Positions 1-12,433 of a stretch of DNA of 64,000 bases are shown in pieces; position 1 is the stretch's first letter; every line of letters begins with the position of its first letter. The notes under the pieces are model-generated. The model was given only the letters and a program-made list of their open reading frames with translations. It had not been told where the DNA came from and ran no database searches. Source of the stretch: Orobanche coerulescens (lineage: Eukaryota; Streptophyta; Magnoliopsida; Lamiales; Orobanchaceae); contig CM065809.1 in NCBI GenBank assembly GCA_033398695.1, forward strand, positions 172,536,501-172,600,500. Direction: 5' to 3'. A program made the position numbers and the translations under genes.

Positions 1-82
1 GGTTATAATTAACTACATGAGGTTTAGCCTAATTAAATAAAAATAAATAAAAAATCAGTTAGGTATGTTTTCAATACTATAC

Positions 83-3000
83 CTGCAATACCCTTGAGCT
101 CATCCAGTGAATTTGGCAGCCTAATCAGCCACCCTGGCTCACTGCACTGTCGTTCCTTCCGGCTCATAGGTTGTCCTTTGTACACACTAACTCTTGAAAA
201 ACCGAACCGTTTGGTACCACTCTCTCCATTCCTCTGTTGCTCATTTTCATCGACACCGGAAATATACTCCTTCGAAATTCCACACATATCTATACGGTGT
301 CCAACCTCGCGCTTCTGCAGCATTTCCTTCAGTTCTACTGACGGGATCTTATTTTCGACCGTCTCATTGACTTCGGATCCATTCATGACCAAAAAAGTGA
401 CCATGTCCATCATATGGCTTTTTTTTGTGGCCACTTGGATCGCAGTCAGCCCATGACGGTCTTGAGAATCGACATGCAGTCCGTGTTTCAATAGTTCCCG
501 CATCGTTTCTAAGTCGTTTCTCCTGGCTGCCATGCATAAAAGGTCACCCGCAATATGTGGATCGGAAATGGAAGCCCAGTGGTACAACATTTTGAATATG
601 GAGTGGTGTTTTGCCGTGATAGCATCCCATAGAGCTGTGTTGCCGTTTATATCTGTAGTAAGAAAAAAAGCAAATGATATATGTAGGTCTGTAAGGCTAC
701 ATATAAGTATTAATTACGTGCATTAGTTGCATTGAATTCTATAGTATTTATAATTTCAATGTGTGGAAAATAAGAGTTTTTAATATTTTTTAAAGTTTTA
801 ATGCATTGAAACTACAAATAACATAGAATTTAGAATAATTAACTTCGCCGCAATTAATGCTTATATGTACCCTTAAAGGCTACACATATCAAAACCAAAA
901 AAAATAATAGTATTTGTCAATAGAAAATTACATGATTATATATATACAAATAGAAAAGTGATGAAAATTGTCATTTTAGATTTGAATTACCTCTAAGGTG
1001 TAAGCTACAAGCGTGTTTAAGAAGGACGACTACACAGTCTTCATACCCTTTTGATGCCGCTATATGCTGTGGTATTTTTGGAATTAAGCAGTAATTAGGA
1101 TCACAGCAATAATTATAATAATCGGGATGTTTTGACTTTTTGCAGTAAATAATTCTTAGGTTTGACTACGTAATAACCTTAAATTGTAATGGTAAAATGT
1201 TTAATGAAATTATATTATTAAACTTTAAATTGTGAAATTACATAATATAATTTTGTTAAATGTTTTACCATTATAATTTGAGATTTTTTCGTAGTCACAC
1301 TTGAAAATTGTTGACCGTAAAAAGTCAAAATGTGTCATTTAAAGTGGGACGAAGGGAGTATTTACATACTAAAAAATATTTATAATCTTAAACATAGAGT
1401 ATGCGGCACTGAGTACCCATTGAGTACTCAATTACCCGATGGACGGTATACGAACCTAATCGGAATCAAATAGGGTGCATCTCTATATGGATATATCCTA
1501 TGTGATATCTCTAAATATATCCAATGTAGACCACATATATAGGCATATATGTGTACATATAGGGTGCATTTCCATACAGATTAATATTCACGTTAGAGCT
1601 AGTCACAATGCGAACTAAGACGAACCCAAGCTGACTCATGGATGAGTCGAGTCAATGGAAAGAATTAATCAATCTCGATTTGTCCAAAGGCGAGCCAGGC
1701 ACGAGCGAATATAAAGGTTTGAGCGGGACGAAGACAGTATTATATATCACGATAAATCTTCCGTAGAAAGGAAGGTTTTAAAGAAGCATACCAATGGAGT
1801 TTTTCCTTTAGAATCCCCAACATCAGGGTCGAGCCCTGCCTTAAGGAGCTCGTTAAGAAATGCAGAATTGCCAGTAGCAGCAACAGTAGTCATCAAGTTG
1901 ATCGACATGTTTGGATCACCATCTTCTTCTCCACCTTCAACACACAAGTCCCTCAGCCGTAAATCCTTGAGCTTTCTGTGATGCTGCAAAACGACAAGAT
2001 TTTGAAATGTAGGCACTAACTAATTAAATAACACTGACTTTTAGCTGCCAAAATTTCTGTGTTTTGTTGATTTTAATTTTTCTACTGTTTGTAATTTTTT
2101 GTATTTATTTAATAATCATATTGATTGTTATAAATAAAAAAATATTTCGAAAAAATATTGGTTAGAATATTATATTACATGTACATAATACCTTTTATCT
2201 ATTTATTTAGTATTCATGTAAATACTAGAAAATAAAATATCTTAAATATATCAATTCAAAATTTGGCGAGTGATTCTTTTTAGAAATATTATATAAATAT
2301 ATTAGAAAATATAATGAGCCATCCGGGCCCGCTCCGCCCAGGCTTGAGCCCAGCTCCACCAGGACCACGGACGGTCCCGGTCCTAAACTCTCCAGCCCGT
2401 CCCCAGCTTGTACCGGCCCAGCACACAGCCCGGACCGGACCGGCGCACAACCCAGCCAAACCCGGCCCAACCTGTCCAGCCCACCCAACCAAACACCTCT
2501 TGCTGAATAATAATAATACGCTGAACCGAATTGGATTGAACTGAATTTTGCTGAACTCAACTAAACTAAATTGAACTGAACTAAACTGAAAAGTGCTGAA
2601 ATTAAGCCCAAATAACCAGAGCAATATTCATACAACAAAGATCATTAATCTAAGATAAAGTATATATAAATTTTAATTTATACATATTAATGTGTTTATT
2701 TTGAAAGTGAACTCTTCTATTGGAACAAAATTATCTTACTGAATAAAGATTCTTAGTATGGATGGAGTAATAAATTAGGAAGAGCTATTTACTTGTGCTA
2801 CAAACCTGAAGGAAGTTCTTAAGCATGATAACATTATCTTCTTGTCTGGTTTTCATTGCTTCTATTAGAGAACTTGCTTTCAGCCTGAGAAGTTGCGAAA
2901 GCGTCTTGGTCCGATATGTAAAGCTCCGTGGAGTAGAACAAAAAGCTCCCACTTCACCAAACATGTCGCCGGATTTGAAAGCCCAAACGACTTTTTCTCT

Positions 3001-6000
3001 ATCAATCCCACATTCTATCATCTCAACTTCTCCGGACACAATAATGTATATGTCGTCTGGTGCCTCGTTCTGTATTATTACATCCTCTCTTGGAGGGATG
3101 TATTCTGCTTTCATATCTGCAACCTGTTCATAAGTGAAGCAGATCTTAGAGGATTCTTACTTTTGAAGCTAATATATTCCTACTTGAACTTTGAGGCGCT
3201 TTACGAAAGTGTTTTTAGAAACAAAGACTCTTAGATGAAGTGATTTATTAGTGTAGCAGAAACGCAAAGTAGTCGAGAATCACAAGTTGGTAGTGTTTGC
3301 GAATAGAAGCTAAAAAAGTAAATAAGTTGAAAGAGTGTTTTGATAGATTTTGAAACTGTTTTATATGCGTGTGTGTATAATTCAAATTATAAGCAGAACT
3401 ATAGATATAATACATCTCTCTTTGCTTTCAGTTTCAGATTAGGGGTGTTTGGCACAATTTATCTTGCTAGTTTATTGGATCAGCTTATTGATTTTCTATG
3501 ATTTTTACCTAACTTATTTGTTAATCTTTGTTTCCTAGCATGTTAGCTTTATTGAATAAACTAGCTTATGTGTGATAAGCTACAACAAGTAGAATTTAGA
3601 AGTGTTGAAGCATTAATCCCACATCGGGTAATTAATGTCTTGTATTCGATATTCAAAGATCATAGACTATTCTTCTCATTACCAATTGATTTTGAGATGG
3701 AACCCCAAACTTCAACATAGTATCGGCGCAGGCTCTCTACACATGCGAGCTCAGGGACCCACGATGTACTAGCCCCGCGCCACCCGAGTTAAAAAGTCTA
3801 TGCTGTAAGTCTTGATTCTGGCTACGTGTGAGGCGACATTGCCAATTGGTCTTCAAATGGAACTCGAAACTTTAACAAGAAGTAGCTTATCCAACTAGCT
3901 AATGTATTTTTACAAAAATTACCTCGGATATGTTTTAAAATTCACAAGTATTATTGATCAATATATCCTTTATGCCTTTTCTGGGGGGGTGGGGGGGGGG
4001 GGGGTTTGTGTTTGCAAATACACTCTAAAAAATAAGTTTCTTTACCAGGATAAGGAGAATTTCCAATGAGACACCCTTAAACAGATAAACCTTCTTGATA
4101 GTGGGCAAGAACAAGTGCTGCTGGATGCTTTTGCATATCGTTTTAGGCAGCTGTTCAATAAGTTGCTGCTGGTTCAAGCTCTCAGCTTTGAACCTAAGAC
4201 ACATATAAGCCACAATCTGCTCTTTCAACCTCGGAGGCAAACGGTTGCGGGACACAAAACTCGATGCAGCTTCAATGCTGTTTCTCTACCCAAAGTTTTT
4301 TAAAAAAAAAAACAGAAAAAAGACTAATTCAACTTGAATTCCAGCCATATTTGAATCCAACCCAAAGTATATACGCGCAAAAAAGACTTAACGTACGAAT
4401 TCCATTGTTCTCCGGGTGCCCTCAACGACCAAATTAGTCATGTTGCCGATGATATAAGCCGTTAGGCCAAGATTGAAGAGCATGTAGAAAATAATGAAGA
4501 CCATTTCCAAAGAGTTAACGGCGTGTATATCTCCATATCCAACAGTAGTCATGGTGGTGATGGACCAATATAGAGCCGAAATGTATCTTATGGAAAGGCT
4601 CGTCTCCTTAAAATTTGGTATAGCAGAGCCGATCCATGTGTTTCCTTTGTTTGGATATCTATCGGCCAACAAGTAGGCTATACATGCTGCACAATGCGCT
4701 TGTAATAACGTCACCTGGCAAATATTGTAGAAAGAGTTGGTCACTTTCATTTCTTCAATTCTTGCTAGTCTCTGTTCTCCTCGCCTTATTTTAACAAAAT
4801 TGAAATTATTTTTATTGATTAAAATTCGTTCTTACTCTACTGAATTTTACTGATTAAAACTGATTTTTACCGAATATTATTAGTTTAAGGTGAGGAGAAC
4901 AAGGCCTAGTTGGATACAATAGTAATAGAAACTACCCTTGAAAATTAGCCTAACTACAGAAGAAGCACCAATTATCTTCCAAAATGACGAATACCCCCTT
5001 GAAATTTGTATTTACCTTTCAAGCACCCACTCTCACGGGTGCAAGGTTGCAAGCAAATTTCTAATCAGGGGGGTATTTGTAATTCTCAAAGATAAGTGGA
5101 TTCATTTTGTAATTATGCTAAACTTCAGGGGTAGTTTTCGTAATTAACACTTTCTGTAGGGTAATCTAATCTCAGAGATTGGAAGATTTTCTGCATGCAC
5201 TACTTTTTACTTACAAACAAGAGCCTTGCACATCTGACCCAAAAATAGCTGAATCTTATATCCTTTTCAATCCTACAAAATACCATACCATAATTAACTT
5301 ACTTGAACATCACCACAATAAAACTTTCACGAAAGAAATGCGAAGCACGTGTAAGGACTTCGAGTGCTGCCGGCCGGCCGTCTAACCTACCTGGTAAAGA
5401 AACTCTTGACACGACGGAGACGCCAAAACCTAAGCATTCCGAGGACGGAGTAAGAGACGCCACCGTGGTGTTTGCTTGAAAACAAGAAAGCTATTGTCTC
5501 GAAAGGTACGGTTGAGGCGACATCCATTACGAACCATGTCGTAAGGTACCTGCGTGTACATACCATTTGCATTTATCAGGGAAAGACAGAACTCTGTCTG
5601 TTCTGTTTAACAACAGTCGAGTTCTCTCAGATGACTCATCTTTTGAGTCCCTTTATATCTAACAAATAATATTTTTTTTTGTTTTTCTCTCCTTGCTGCA
5701 TAACGAATTTGAAGGATTATATATTTAATAAAAATTATTTGAAATTAATCAATTTTAATAAAAATATGTTTTACATTTGAGTATATTATACAATATTATA
5801 TATTTGAACTATTTAATTCAAATAAATACTTAGGCTGATTTTTAAGTTATTTAATTAAATATTATATTTATTTAATGAAAGATTAATTAATTAATTTTAT
5901 ATAATAATTTAATAAAACTAGCTGAATACAATTAAAGTATGCTTTATGTTAAATTTATTAATTTAATTAAGTATTGATATTAAGTGTAAATGATTAATTA

Positions 6001-9000
6001 ATTAATTATTGATAAAACTAGATAATTAATTGTGTCTAAATTTTAAATTAAATAAAATAATTGTGTTTCAAATGTGCAACAAGTGTACGGACTTAATTAG
6101 TGGTTTATTAAATTATTAATTGTGCTTAATCTTATTTACTTAAGTTTTTTTTTTTTGTTAAACACAAGTAGTTATTTTATGAAAAGTATTTTGTTTGCCA
6201 AGAAGTTAAATTATTTTATTGAATATAATTAAAAATTGTTTTATAAAAGTCATTGCAGTTTGTTAGAGTATGCTTAAGTTAAGTTTCTTAAATAAACTAA
6301 AAAAATTAGTGGTTTATTAAATTATTAATTGTGCTTAATTTTATTTACTTAAGTTTTTTTGTTGTTGTTAAACACAAGTAGTTATTTTATGAAAAGTATT
6401 TTGTTTGCCAAGAAATTAAATTATTTTATTGAATATAATTAAAAATTGTTTTATAAAAGTCATTGCAGTTTGTTAGAGTATGCTTAAGTTAAGTTTCTTA
6501 AATAAACTAAAAAAAATATTTAAATGATTTATTTAAAAGATAATTATAAGAGTTCCTTTAAATTATTTGATTAAATAACATAAATAATTATTTAATTAAA
6601 TATATAATTTTTTTTGTTAAAAATAACTGAAAATAACTAAATTTATATAAAAATATATTTGTCACTTATTTATATTTATTTCACTGTTTTTTTAGAATTA
6701 CATTAACAATTTTAACCTTATAAGGAATCTAATACATGTGTAGTAATGGAAATGACACTGTAGCACTGTGTTATAGGGATATAAGGATTAGGAATCTACT
6801 ACTATAAATGCTCTTATACTAATAAAATTTTAATTAAAACCAACTAGGATTTATCGATTACTTAAAATTACATAGATGTGATATGAATAAATTACGCTTG
6901 CCGGGCTGCTGGTCATCTCTGGCCGGCGTATCGCCGGAAGAATAACTTTACACCGCGGCATTCATCCCTCCCCGTCTATCTAACAGTAGTATTGCATTTT
7001 AGGTATGCATTTTGCGGAGTTTCCGTCTTTGCTACCAGTGTCGTCGGCCTATCGATCGCCTTTTCCTGTTCGAGTCGATCGATTTTCGGCTCCATGGCTT
7101 CTCCTCCCTCGTCTCCAAGGCGTGTCAAGTCCGGTATCATTGTACTTTTCATTAAATTTCATTTTTATGCCATATATCTACCATTTCTGCGATTTTTATG
7201 CGGTTTGCTTGCTTTTATATTATCTTTGTCATTCTCATCTTATTTTCATTTTTGCTTCACTACCTATTTTATTTCTCGTAGTGCGTTTGAGTTTTGTATT
7301 GGTCGATGTCGCCTTTGTTTGCGGGTTGGTAGTTGGAATTTGGGTACCTTGTCGGGTAAGCTTTTGGAGCTTGTGGATGTTTTGGGTAAGAGAAAGGTTG
7401 ATGTGGCTTGTATTCGGGAGACTAGGTGGAAGGGCGCGATCGGGGAGGTGAGCAGTTATAAATTGTGGTATTCGGGCCTTGCTAGCTCGAGCAATGGTGT
7501 GGGCATTCTTTTATCTAAGGAGCTTAAGGACAACGTCGTGGAAGTGAAGAGGTGCAATGATAGGATTATGTCCGTTAGAGTGGTGGTTGGGAGAAGGTGG
7601 TTAATGTGGTTTGTGCGTATGCCCACATGTTGGTTTAGGTGTGCTTGATAAGGAAGCCTTTTGGAGTCTGTTTAGATGAGTTGGTCGGGTGTATTAGGAC
7701 GATCAATTTATTATTTTGGGGCGATTTCAATGGGCACATTGGTGAGGGTGGATGGTTATCATAGTGCGCATGGGGTTTCGGCCGGAGTTAGGAATGCGGG
7801 AGGTTCCGCCTTTGTTGGAGTTTGCCACTTGCGCATGAGTTGGTAATTGCTAACTCTGTTTTTCGAAGAGAGTGAGCACCTCATCACCTTGATAGTAGGG
7901 GGCATAACACGCAAATTGACTACCTTCTTTTGCGCAATCGGGATCTTTAGGGCGTGCGTGGGACCGCAAGGTGTTCGGAGCGGCGTGTGCTTCTCAACAC
8001 CGCTGGCTATGGATTTATCCATGAGAGGTCGTGTTGTTAGCGGGGTGAGAGAAGCTAGACCTAGGATTCTCTGGAAGGATCGAAGGGTGAGAAGGCGACA
8101 GTATTCAAGGAGTCTCGACCCACGAAGGAGGTTTTGCGTGCGGGCGATGCTAACCTTATGTGGACCGGCATGGCCAATGCTATTAGGAGAGTGGGCGAGA
8201 AGGTGGTAGGGGTTTCTTCGGGCGGGTCTAGTAGACCTAGGGAGGCTTGGTGGTGGAATGAGGAGGTCCAGAAACAAGGTTAAGGCAAAACAAGCGCTAT
8301 TTAAGGAGCTTTTGTCGGTTAGTGAGGAGGAGGAGAGAATCTTGAAGATTGTAGCGTACAAGGTGGCGAAAAGAGAGGCTAAGAAGGCGGTGGCTAAGGC
8401 TAAATGTGAGGCTTACGAGGAGATGTACAAGCGCTAGACACCAAAGAAGGAGCGAATGTTATTTTTAAACTAGCGAAAGCTAGGGAAAGAGGGCGGCGCG
8501 ACACAGGTCCCGTCAAGTTTATTAAGGATGATTTGGGTCAAGTGTTAGTGAACGATGTGGCTATTAAGGAGCGGTGGAATAGGTATTTTTGAACTTTTCA
8601 ATGAGGCTAGAGGTAGTGACTCGGTGGTGCGAGGGTTAGTCTATCTCCCTCGTTCGTTTAGTTCTGTGAGAGCATCGGAGGAGGAAGTAAAGGGTGCCAC
8701 TAATGAAAATGGGTAGAGCTAAAGGCGTAGGCCGGATCGGATCCTATTGAGGTGTGGCTTTGTGCAGGGGAAGTCGGAGTTCGGTGGCTAGCGGAGGCTC
8801 AACATCCTCCTCAAAGGCTCTAAGATGCCGACAGTGGAGGCATAGTATTGTCGTGCCTTTTTCAAGAACAAAGGCGATGCTCGAGTTGTAGTAACTATAG
8901 GGGTATTAAACTCCTCACCATACTATGAAACTTTGGGAAAGAGTGGTGGAATGCGGGGTTAGAAGAGAAGTGGAGATCTCGGAGAACCAATTTGGCTTCA

Positions 9001-12000
9001 TCTTAGGGAGGTCCACGACCGAGGCCATTCATCTCGTCGGACGCCTTATGGAGAAGTTTAGAGAGCGGCGTAAGGACCTCCATATGGTGTTCATAGATCT
9101 AGAGAAGGCTTATGATAGCATTCGCGCGATGTTATTTGGAGGAGCCTAGTAGAGAGGAGGGTGTCGTTGCCGTTCGTTAGGGCGATCCAAGACATGTACT
9201 CCCAGCTAGGACGTGCGTTAGAACCCCGATTGGTGACACCCGGTATTTTCCGGTTGAGATAGGGCTACACCGGGTCGGCGCTAAGTCCGCTTCTCTTCGC
9301 TCTAATCCTTGACGTCATTTCGCGTGGGATTCAAGATGGCATCCGTGGTGCATGCTTTCTTGGTGACATTGTGTTAGTGGCGGAGTCGAGAAGGGAGTTG
9401 AATTGAAGTTAGAGCATTGCAGTGCTAAGTTAGAATCACATGGCGAGACTGTGAGCCGGTCTAAGACCCAGTATCTATGGTGCAACATTAGTGTTGAGGC
9501 CAACCAGGAAGATGTTGAGGTAATGATTGCGGATCAGATCGTACCCGTATGGATAAGTTCAAGTATTTGGGTTCGATCATTCAGAAGGAAGGTGAGTGTG
9601 AAGATGATGTCACGCATCGCATCAAGGCGGGGTGGCTAAGGTGGAGAGCAGCGACAGGGGTCCTGTGCGACAAGAAAATCCCTCTAAAGTTGAAGGGTAA
9701 ATTCTATAGAGCGGCTATCCGACCTGCTATGTTGTATGGCTCCGAATGTTGGGCGATGAAGAAGTCGCTTGAGAGCAAGTTGGAAGTGGCTGAAATGAGA
9801 ATGTTACGTTGGGCGTGTGGTCGCACAATGTTAGATAGAATTGCGAACGGGATTTTCAGGAACGCGCTGGAAGTGGCGCCCATTTCAGCGAAAGTTAGGG
9901 AAGGGAGATTGAGATGGTTTGGCCACGTCCGCAGGAGACAGGCATCTGCTCCGGTGAGGAGGGTCGAGAGTTTAATGGTTGTCGGGGAAAGGAGGAGAGG
10001 CAGACCAAGGAGGACGTGGGAGGAGCAACTGAGATTAGATTTGAAGGCCTTAAACCTTTCCGAGACCATGACCGTTGATAGGTGCGCTTGGAGGCGCCAG
10101 ATCAGAGTTGTGGATTCTTTTGTAGGGAGCGGTGCTGTAGTTGAGAGCCTCAGGGTTGGGTTGTCTCGGTTAGCTTTGACCTAGAGCATTGCATATTTAT
10201 TTTTATTGTATATTTTATCCAATTGTCTTTGCGTGTGGTGTATTTTTGGCGGGAGGCGTGCGCAGAGCCAACCTCTCTTTTGTTAGAGCGGCGTTCATTG
10301 GGAGTGAAGTAGCAAGTGCAGCAGGTAAGTCCCATGTGGATCAAGCCATGGGCTCGGGTATGGTCTCGAGCTTTTCGAATCATATGTTTTCCTTTGTATT
10401 TATCACACAAGATTCTGCTGTGCACTAAGTTGGGGTCTTCACTGAAAGCTTGACCTCCCTACCGTAATAAGTAGGGGCATGGTCTGCGTACATCTTACCC
10501 TCCCCAGACCCTGCTCTGAGCGGGATATACTGGGTTTGTTTGGTTTGGTTTGGTTTTTGATATGAATAAATTAAAATGATGACGTATATTATTTTAAAAC
10601 AGCACTAAATAACTCTTAGTAAATATTATAAAAAATTAACCGAAAAAATACCAACAGTATACAGAAAAAATCCATCGGTAATTCGCGAAACTCTTGTAGT
10701 GTGTATTTTCCATTTCGGCTGTTATATTTGCAACTCTTGTAAGGGTATGAGTCGTATTAGAGAATATTCACGTGATGTTGAATATTCTTTTGAGCTTACT
10801 GGTCATGTATGATTTTTGTTGTTTAATATCCAGCCTGATAGATCCTTGTGAGAAGGATCTAAGATGCTGTAATATTCTCAATCGAGTCGGATCATAATTT
10901 AGGTTTGTGAAAACTAGATTGTAGGGTCAAGTCGATTCGTATGTTGTCGTATCATGTGGTCCAAGATCTGGGATCGTGGTGCGGTCATCATATTAATTCG
11001 TGTGATCTGTGATCGTGAGTCCTCCTAATTTGTACTTTTATTGTTTGATTGGTCGTGAATTTTAATGCTGTCCTTATGTTTGGATTCGTGGTCTGAACCT
11101 GTTATACTTTGTTGTGCAGGGTAATTAAACGATTCAAATATATTCGTCGATTTTTTGGACGGCTCTCCGGTAGTTATCGAGAAAATAAGGATAAAAAAGT
11201 AAAAAAAAAAAAAAAAAAGTTAAAAAGTGAACGGACCTCTTAGCAATTTTTCTTGAATCACGAACTAATAATTGAGTAGTCGAATCAATGTAGGCAACGA
11301 AAAACGTCAAGACAATATCAACCCCAAAGAATATGTCGACAATGTTGTCGGCAATGTAAAGTGGCCTACTTGGATTTGAGTTCAGAAATGCTATCTCATA
11401 AGGACAAATCCATACCGAATATGCCACCAATATTACCATTACTGTCTCCCAACACCTGCAAAATTTATTCACCACATCTATAATTTCATCAAATAATCTA
11501 ATGTAATTATAATTTATAAGTGCATGAGTATTAATAATTAGTCCTTTTTTATTCGTAGTTACATTGGATTATTTGAAATTTCTAAAAAAAATTTCAATTA
11601 ATTGTAGACATAACAATCGACCCCGACACGTGGATCATTAATCGTACACATGACCACTGGGTACAAGCCATTATGAGTAAACAAATCAATCATCGACTCG
11701 GCATACTTATAGAACAAGCGGAATGAGAATTTAAATCCCGAGTCTTTCAAATTATGTTATTAATACTACCTAAGTGGTTTTTTATCCATATATGTTTTTC
11801 TTTTTTTAAATCCCGAGTCTTTTTTTATCGAGCTGATTTACTAGTTATTTATGTCGGTTGTTTGACTATTCGTAGATTGTAAATATATTGGATAAAATTT
11901 ATTGCCAGCTGTTTGGTACAAAATATTTATCGAAAAATAAAAAATCAAAAACTAATATATTATCTTTTTCAGTTATGCAAAAACTCATTTACCAAACAGT

Positions 12001-12340
12001 TTATTTGGCTATTTGATCAGATCATAAACCCAATTATACCAAACAACCAGAAACCCCGTTTAAAAATTATTTACCGAACACTCATAATTTATTTTATGCT
12101 AAATAAAAGGTATAATTATTAGATAGTATATGTAATTCACCTGTATCTTGAGTCCATGGGAGAGAGAATTCTGGCATTAGAATCATTGTGGGTATTAAGA
12201 TTAGATGAAAAACCCAATGGTGGGACTATAAGCTTAGACAGATTCTTCAAATTGAGCTCTCCAGATGAAGCTGAACATGCAGCTGCCTGCTGATGATGAT
12301 CCTTGATGATATCATCCTCACCCAATCTTGTTGTATCCAT
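83..12340 (-). CDS. AKT2: AKT2-type Shaker potassium channel (3' end outside window)
   Basis: Voltage-gated K+ channel of the plasma membrane; AKT2-type channels rectify weakly and act mainly in phloem K+ circulation (family knowledge). Ten exons keep frame with GT-AG borders: 12141-12340, 11237-11455, 5391-5549, 5215-5272, 4397-4714, 4046-4285, 2806-3123, 1792-1983, 991-1066 and 83-652. They give about 783 codons; Arabidopsis AKT2 has about 802, so one short KHA-domain exon lies left of the window. The start is the ATG at 12338-12340, followed by the [10 protein letters not shown] motif typical of AKT2. S1-S4 span exons 2-3, with RFWRLRRVK in S4; the Lys after RRV is found in AKT2 and linked to its gating mode. 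The pore filter TTVGYGD is in exon 5, the cyclic-nucleotide-binding-like domain in exons 6-7, ankyrin repeats in exons 8-10, and the start of KHA in exon 10. The transposons all lie in introns, so the gene looks functional. Confidence 0.93.
1121..1360. mobile_element. Stowaway-like MITE in AKT2 intron 8
   Basis: A foldback element. The right end, read on the minus strand, begins TACTCCCTTCGTCCC, the usual Stowaway-type terminus. Inner arms such as GTAATGGTAAAA on the left and TTTTACCATTATAA on the right pair across an AT-rich loop, and GACTACG/CGTAGTC also pair. The left terminus is eroded, so its exact start is uncertain and no left TSD can be confirmed. Confidence 0.65.
2315..2610. repeat. 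GC-rich low-complexity patch plus CTGAACT-rich tract in AKT2 intron 7
   Basis: Positions about 2315-2500 are strongly enriched in CCCGGCCC and CCAGCCC words in an otherwise AT-rich intron. From about 2517 to 2600 there is a degenerate repeat of CTGAACTGAA and CTGAACTAAA units. Open frames through it on both strands are Pro/Gly-rich artefacts of composition. Probably decayed simple-sequence or transposon DNA; no family recognised. Confidence 0.5.
3603..3877 (+). mobile_element. TRIM (short non-autonomous LTR element) in AKT2 intron 6
   Basis: The element is 275 bp. Its left LTR-like arm (3603-3717, 115 bp) starts TGTTGAAG and ends CTTCAACA, an inverted terminal pair. Right after it comes TAGTATCGGCGCA, a decayed form of the Met-tRNA primer-binding site TGGTATCAGAGC. 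The right arm ends TTTAACA, preceded by sequence resembling the left arm end (CCAATTGGT, ATGGAACTC). The 5 bp AGAAG occur directly before 3603 and directly after 3877, a perfect TSD. The internal TTAATCCCACATCGGG is typical of plant TRIM/SMART LTRs. There is no coding capacity, and the right LTR is degraded. Confidence 0.82.
3981..4004. repeat. Poly-G tract in AKT2 intron 6
   Basis: A run of about 20 G interrupted by single T, just downstream of the TRIM element and about 40 bp from the exon 6 donor. A simple repeat; its exact length may be unreliable in any assembly. Confidence 0.8.
4770..4905. mobile_element. Small foldback MITE in AKT2 intron 4
   Basis: Terminal arms TGTTCTCCTCGCCTTA (from 4773) and TAAGGTGAGGAGAACA (to 4901) are inverted copies with one mismatch. 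CTAGT at 4765-4769 and 4906-4910 is a likely 5-bp TSD. The 136-bp element is AT-rich inside and non-coding. The superfamily is not assigned. Confidence 0.6.
4927..5142. mobile_element. Foldback MITE in AKT2 intron 4
   Basis: The left arm reads GAAACTACCCTTGAAAATTA and the right arm, reverse-complemented, reads GAAAACTACCCCTGAAGTTTA, so the ends form a long imperfect inverted repeat of about 30 bp. The centre holds a second inverted pair (ACGAATACCCCC, GGGGGGTATTTGT). No coding sequence. It lies between the 58-nt exon 4 and exon 5. Confidence 0.55.
5215..5272 (-). other. AKT2: 58-nt micro-exon 4 of the AKT2-type gene
   Basis: Too short to show as an open frame. The acceptor ATTTTGTAG precedes it and the donor GTAAGT follows. 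Joined to exons 3 and 5 it encodes the S4-S5 linker and start of S5, with [19 protein letters not shown], a near-invariant block of plant Shaker channels. Without it the reading frame would break (58 is not a multiple of 3), so it must be constitutively spliced for a working channel. Confidence 0.93.
6096..6513. repeat. 209-bp tandem duplication in AKT2 intron 2
   Basis: Two nearly identical AT-rich copies, 6096-6304 and 6305-6513, begin ATTAGTGGTTTATTAAATTA and end at CTAAAAAAA. They differ mainly in T-run length and single bases. Non-coding. Surrounding sequence from 5680 to 6690 is very AT-rich with no gene seen. Confidence 0.85.
6895..10557 (+). mobile_element. RTE-like LINE retrotransposon inserted in AKT2 intron 2, antisense to the gene
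   Basis: A 3663-bp element flanked by a perfect 16-bp TSD, TGATATGAATAAATTA (6879-6894 and 10558-10573). From 5' to 3' it carries an AP-endonuclease domain, a reverse transcriptase and a C-terminal region, then a 3' UTR with the CATCTTACCCTCCCCAGACC and GCGGGATATACTGGG words common in plant RTE LINEs. It ends in short GTTTG/GGTTT repeats instead of poly(A), as RTE elements do. It is near full length but the protein is broken. Confidence 0.88.
6992..10184 (+). pseudogene. LINE endonuclease/reverse transcriptase ORF, frameshifted
   Basis: Pieces in different frames make up one non-LTR polyprotein. About 7320-7620 encodes an AP-endonuclease ([29 protein letters not shown]). About 8980-9120 encodes RT motifs ([26 protein letters not shown]). 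From 9549 to 10184 an uninterrupted 211-codon frame encodes the RT thumb and C-terminus ([43 protein letters not shown]). The FADD-box region near 9340-9420 is disrupted. In life it would nick DNA and copy its own RNA by target-primed reverse transcription; with these breaks it cannot act autonomously. Confidence 0.88.
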
Positions 12341-12430
12341 TTGTTACATCAAACAGTTCCACTTCACAGCACCACTACCACAAAATTGTTTTTTATTTTT
12401 TTTTTTCCTGCAAAACAATCAAGTTTAAAG

Positions 12431-12433
<3 letters not shown>

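Noticed and set aside
2289..2624. Open frames of 76-111 codons on both strands
   Set aside because: Pro/Gly-rich translations of a GC-rich low-complexity patch; overlapping frames on both strands and no family similarity.
4727..5390. Apparent loss of the channel's S4-S5 linker between two clear exons
   Set aside because: A 58-nt exon at 5215-5272 with good splice sites encodes exactly the missing block and restores phase, so the gene is not damaged here.
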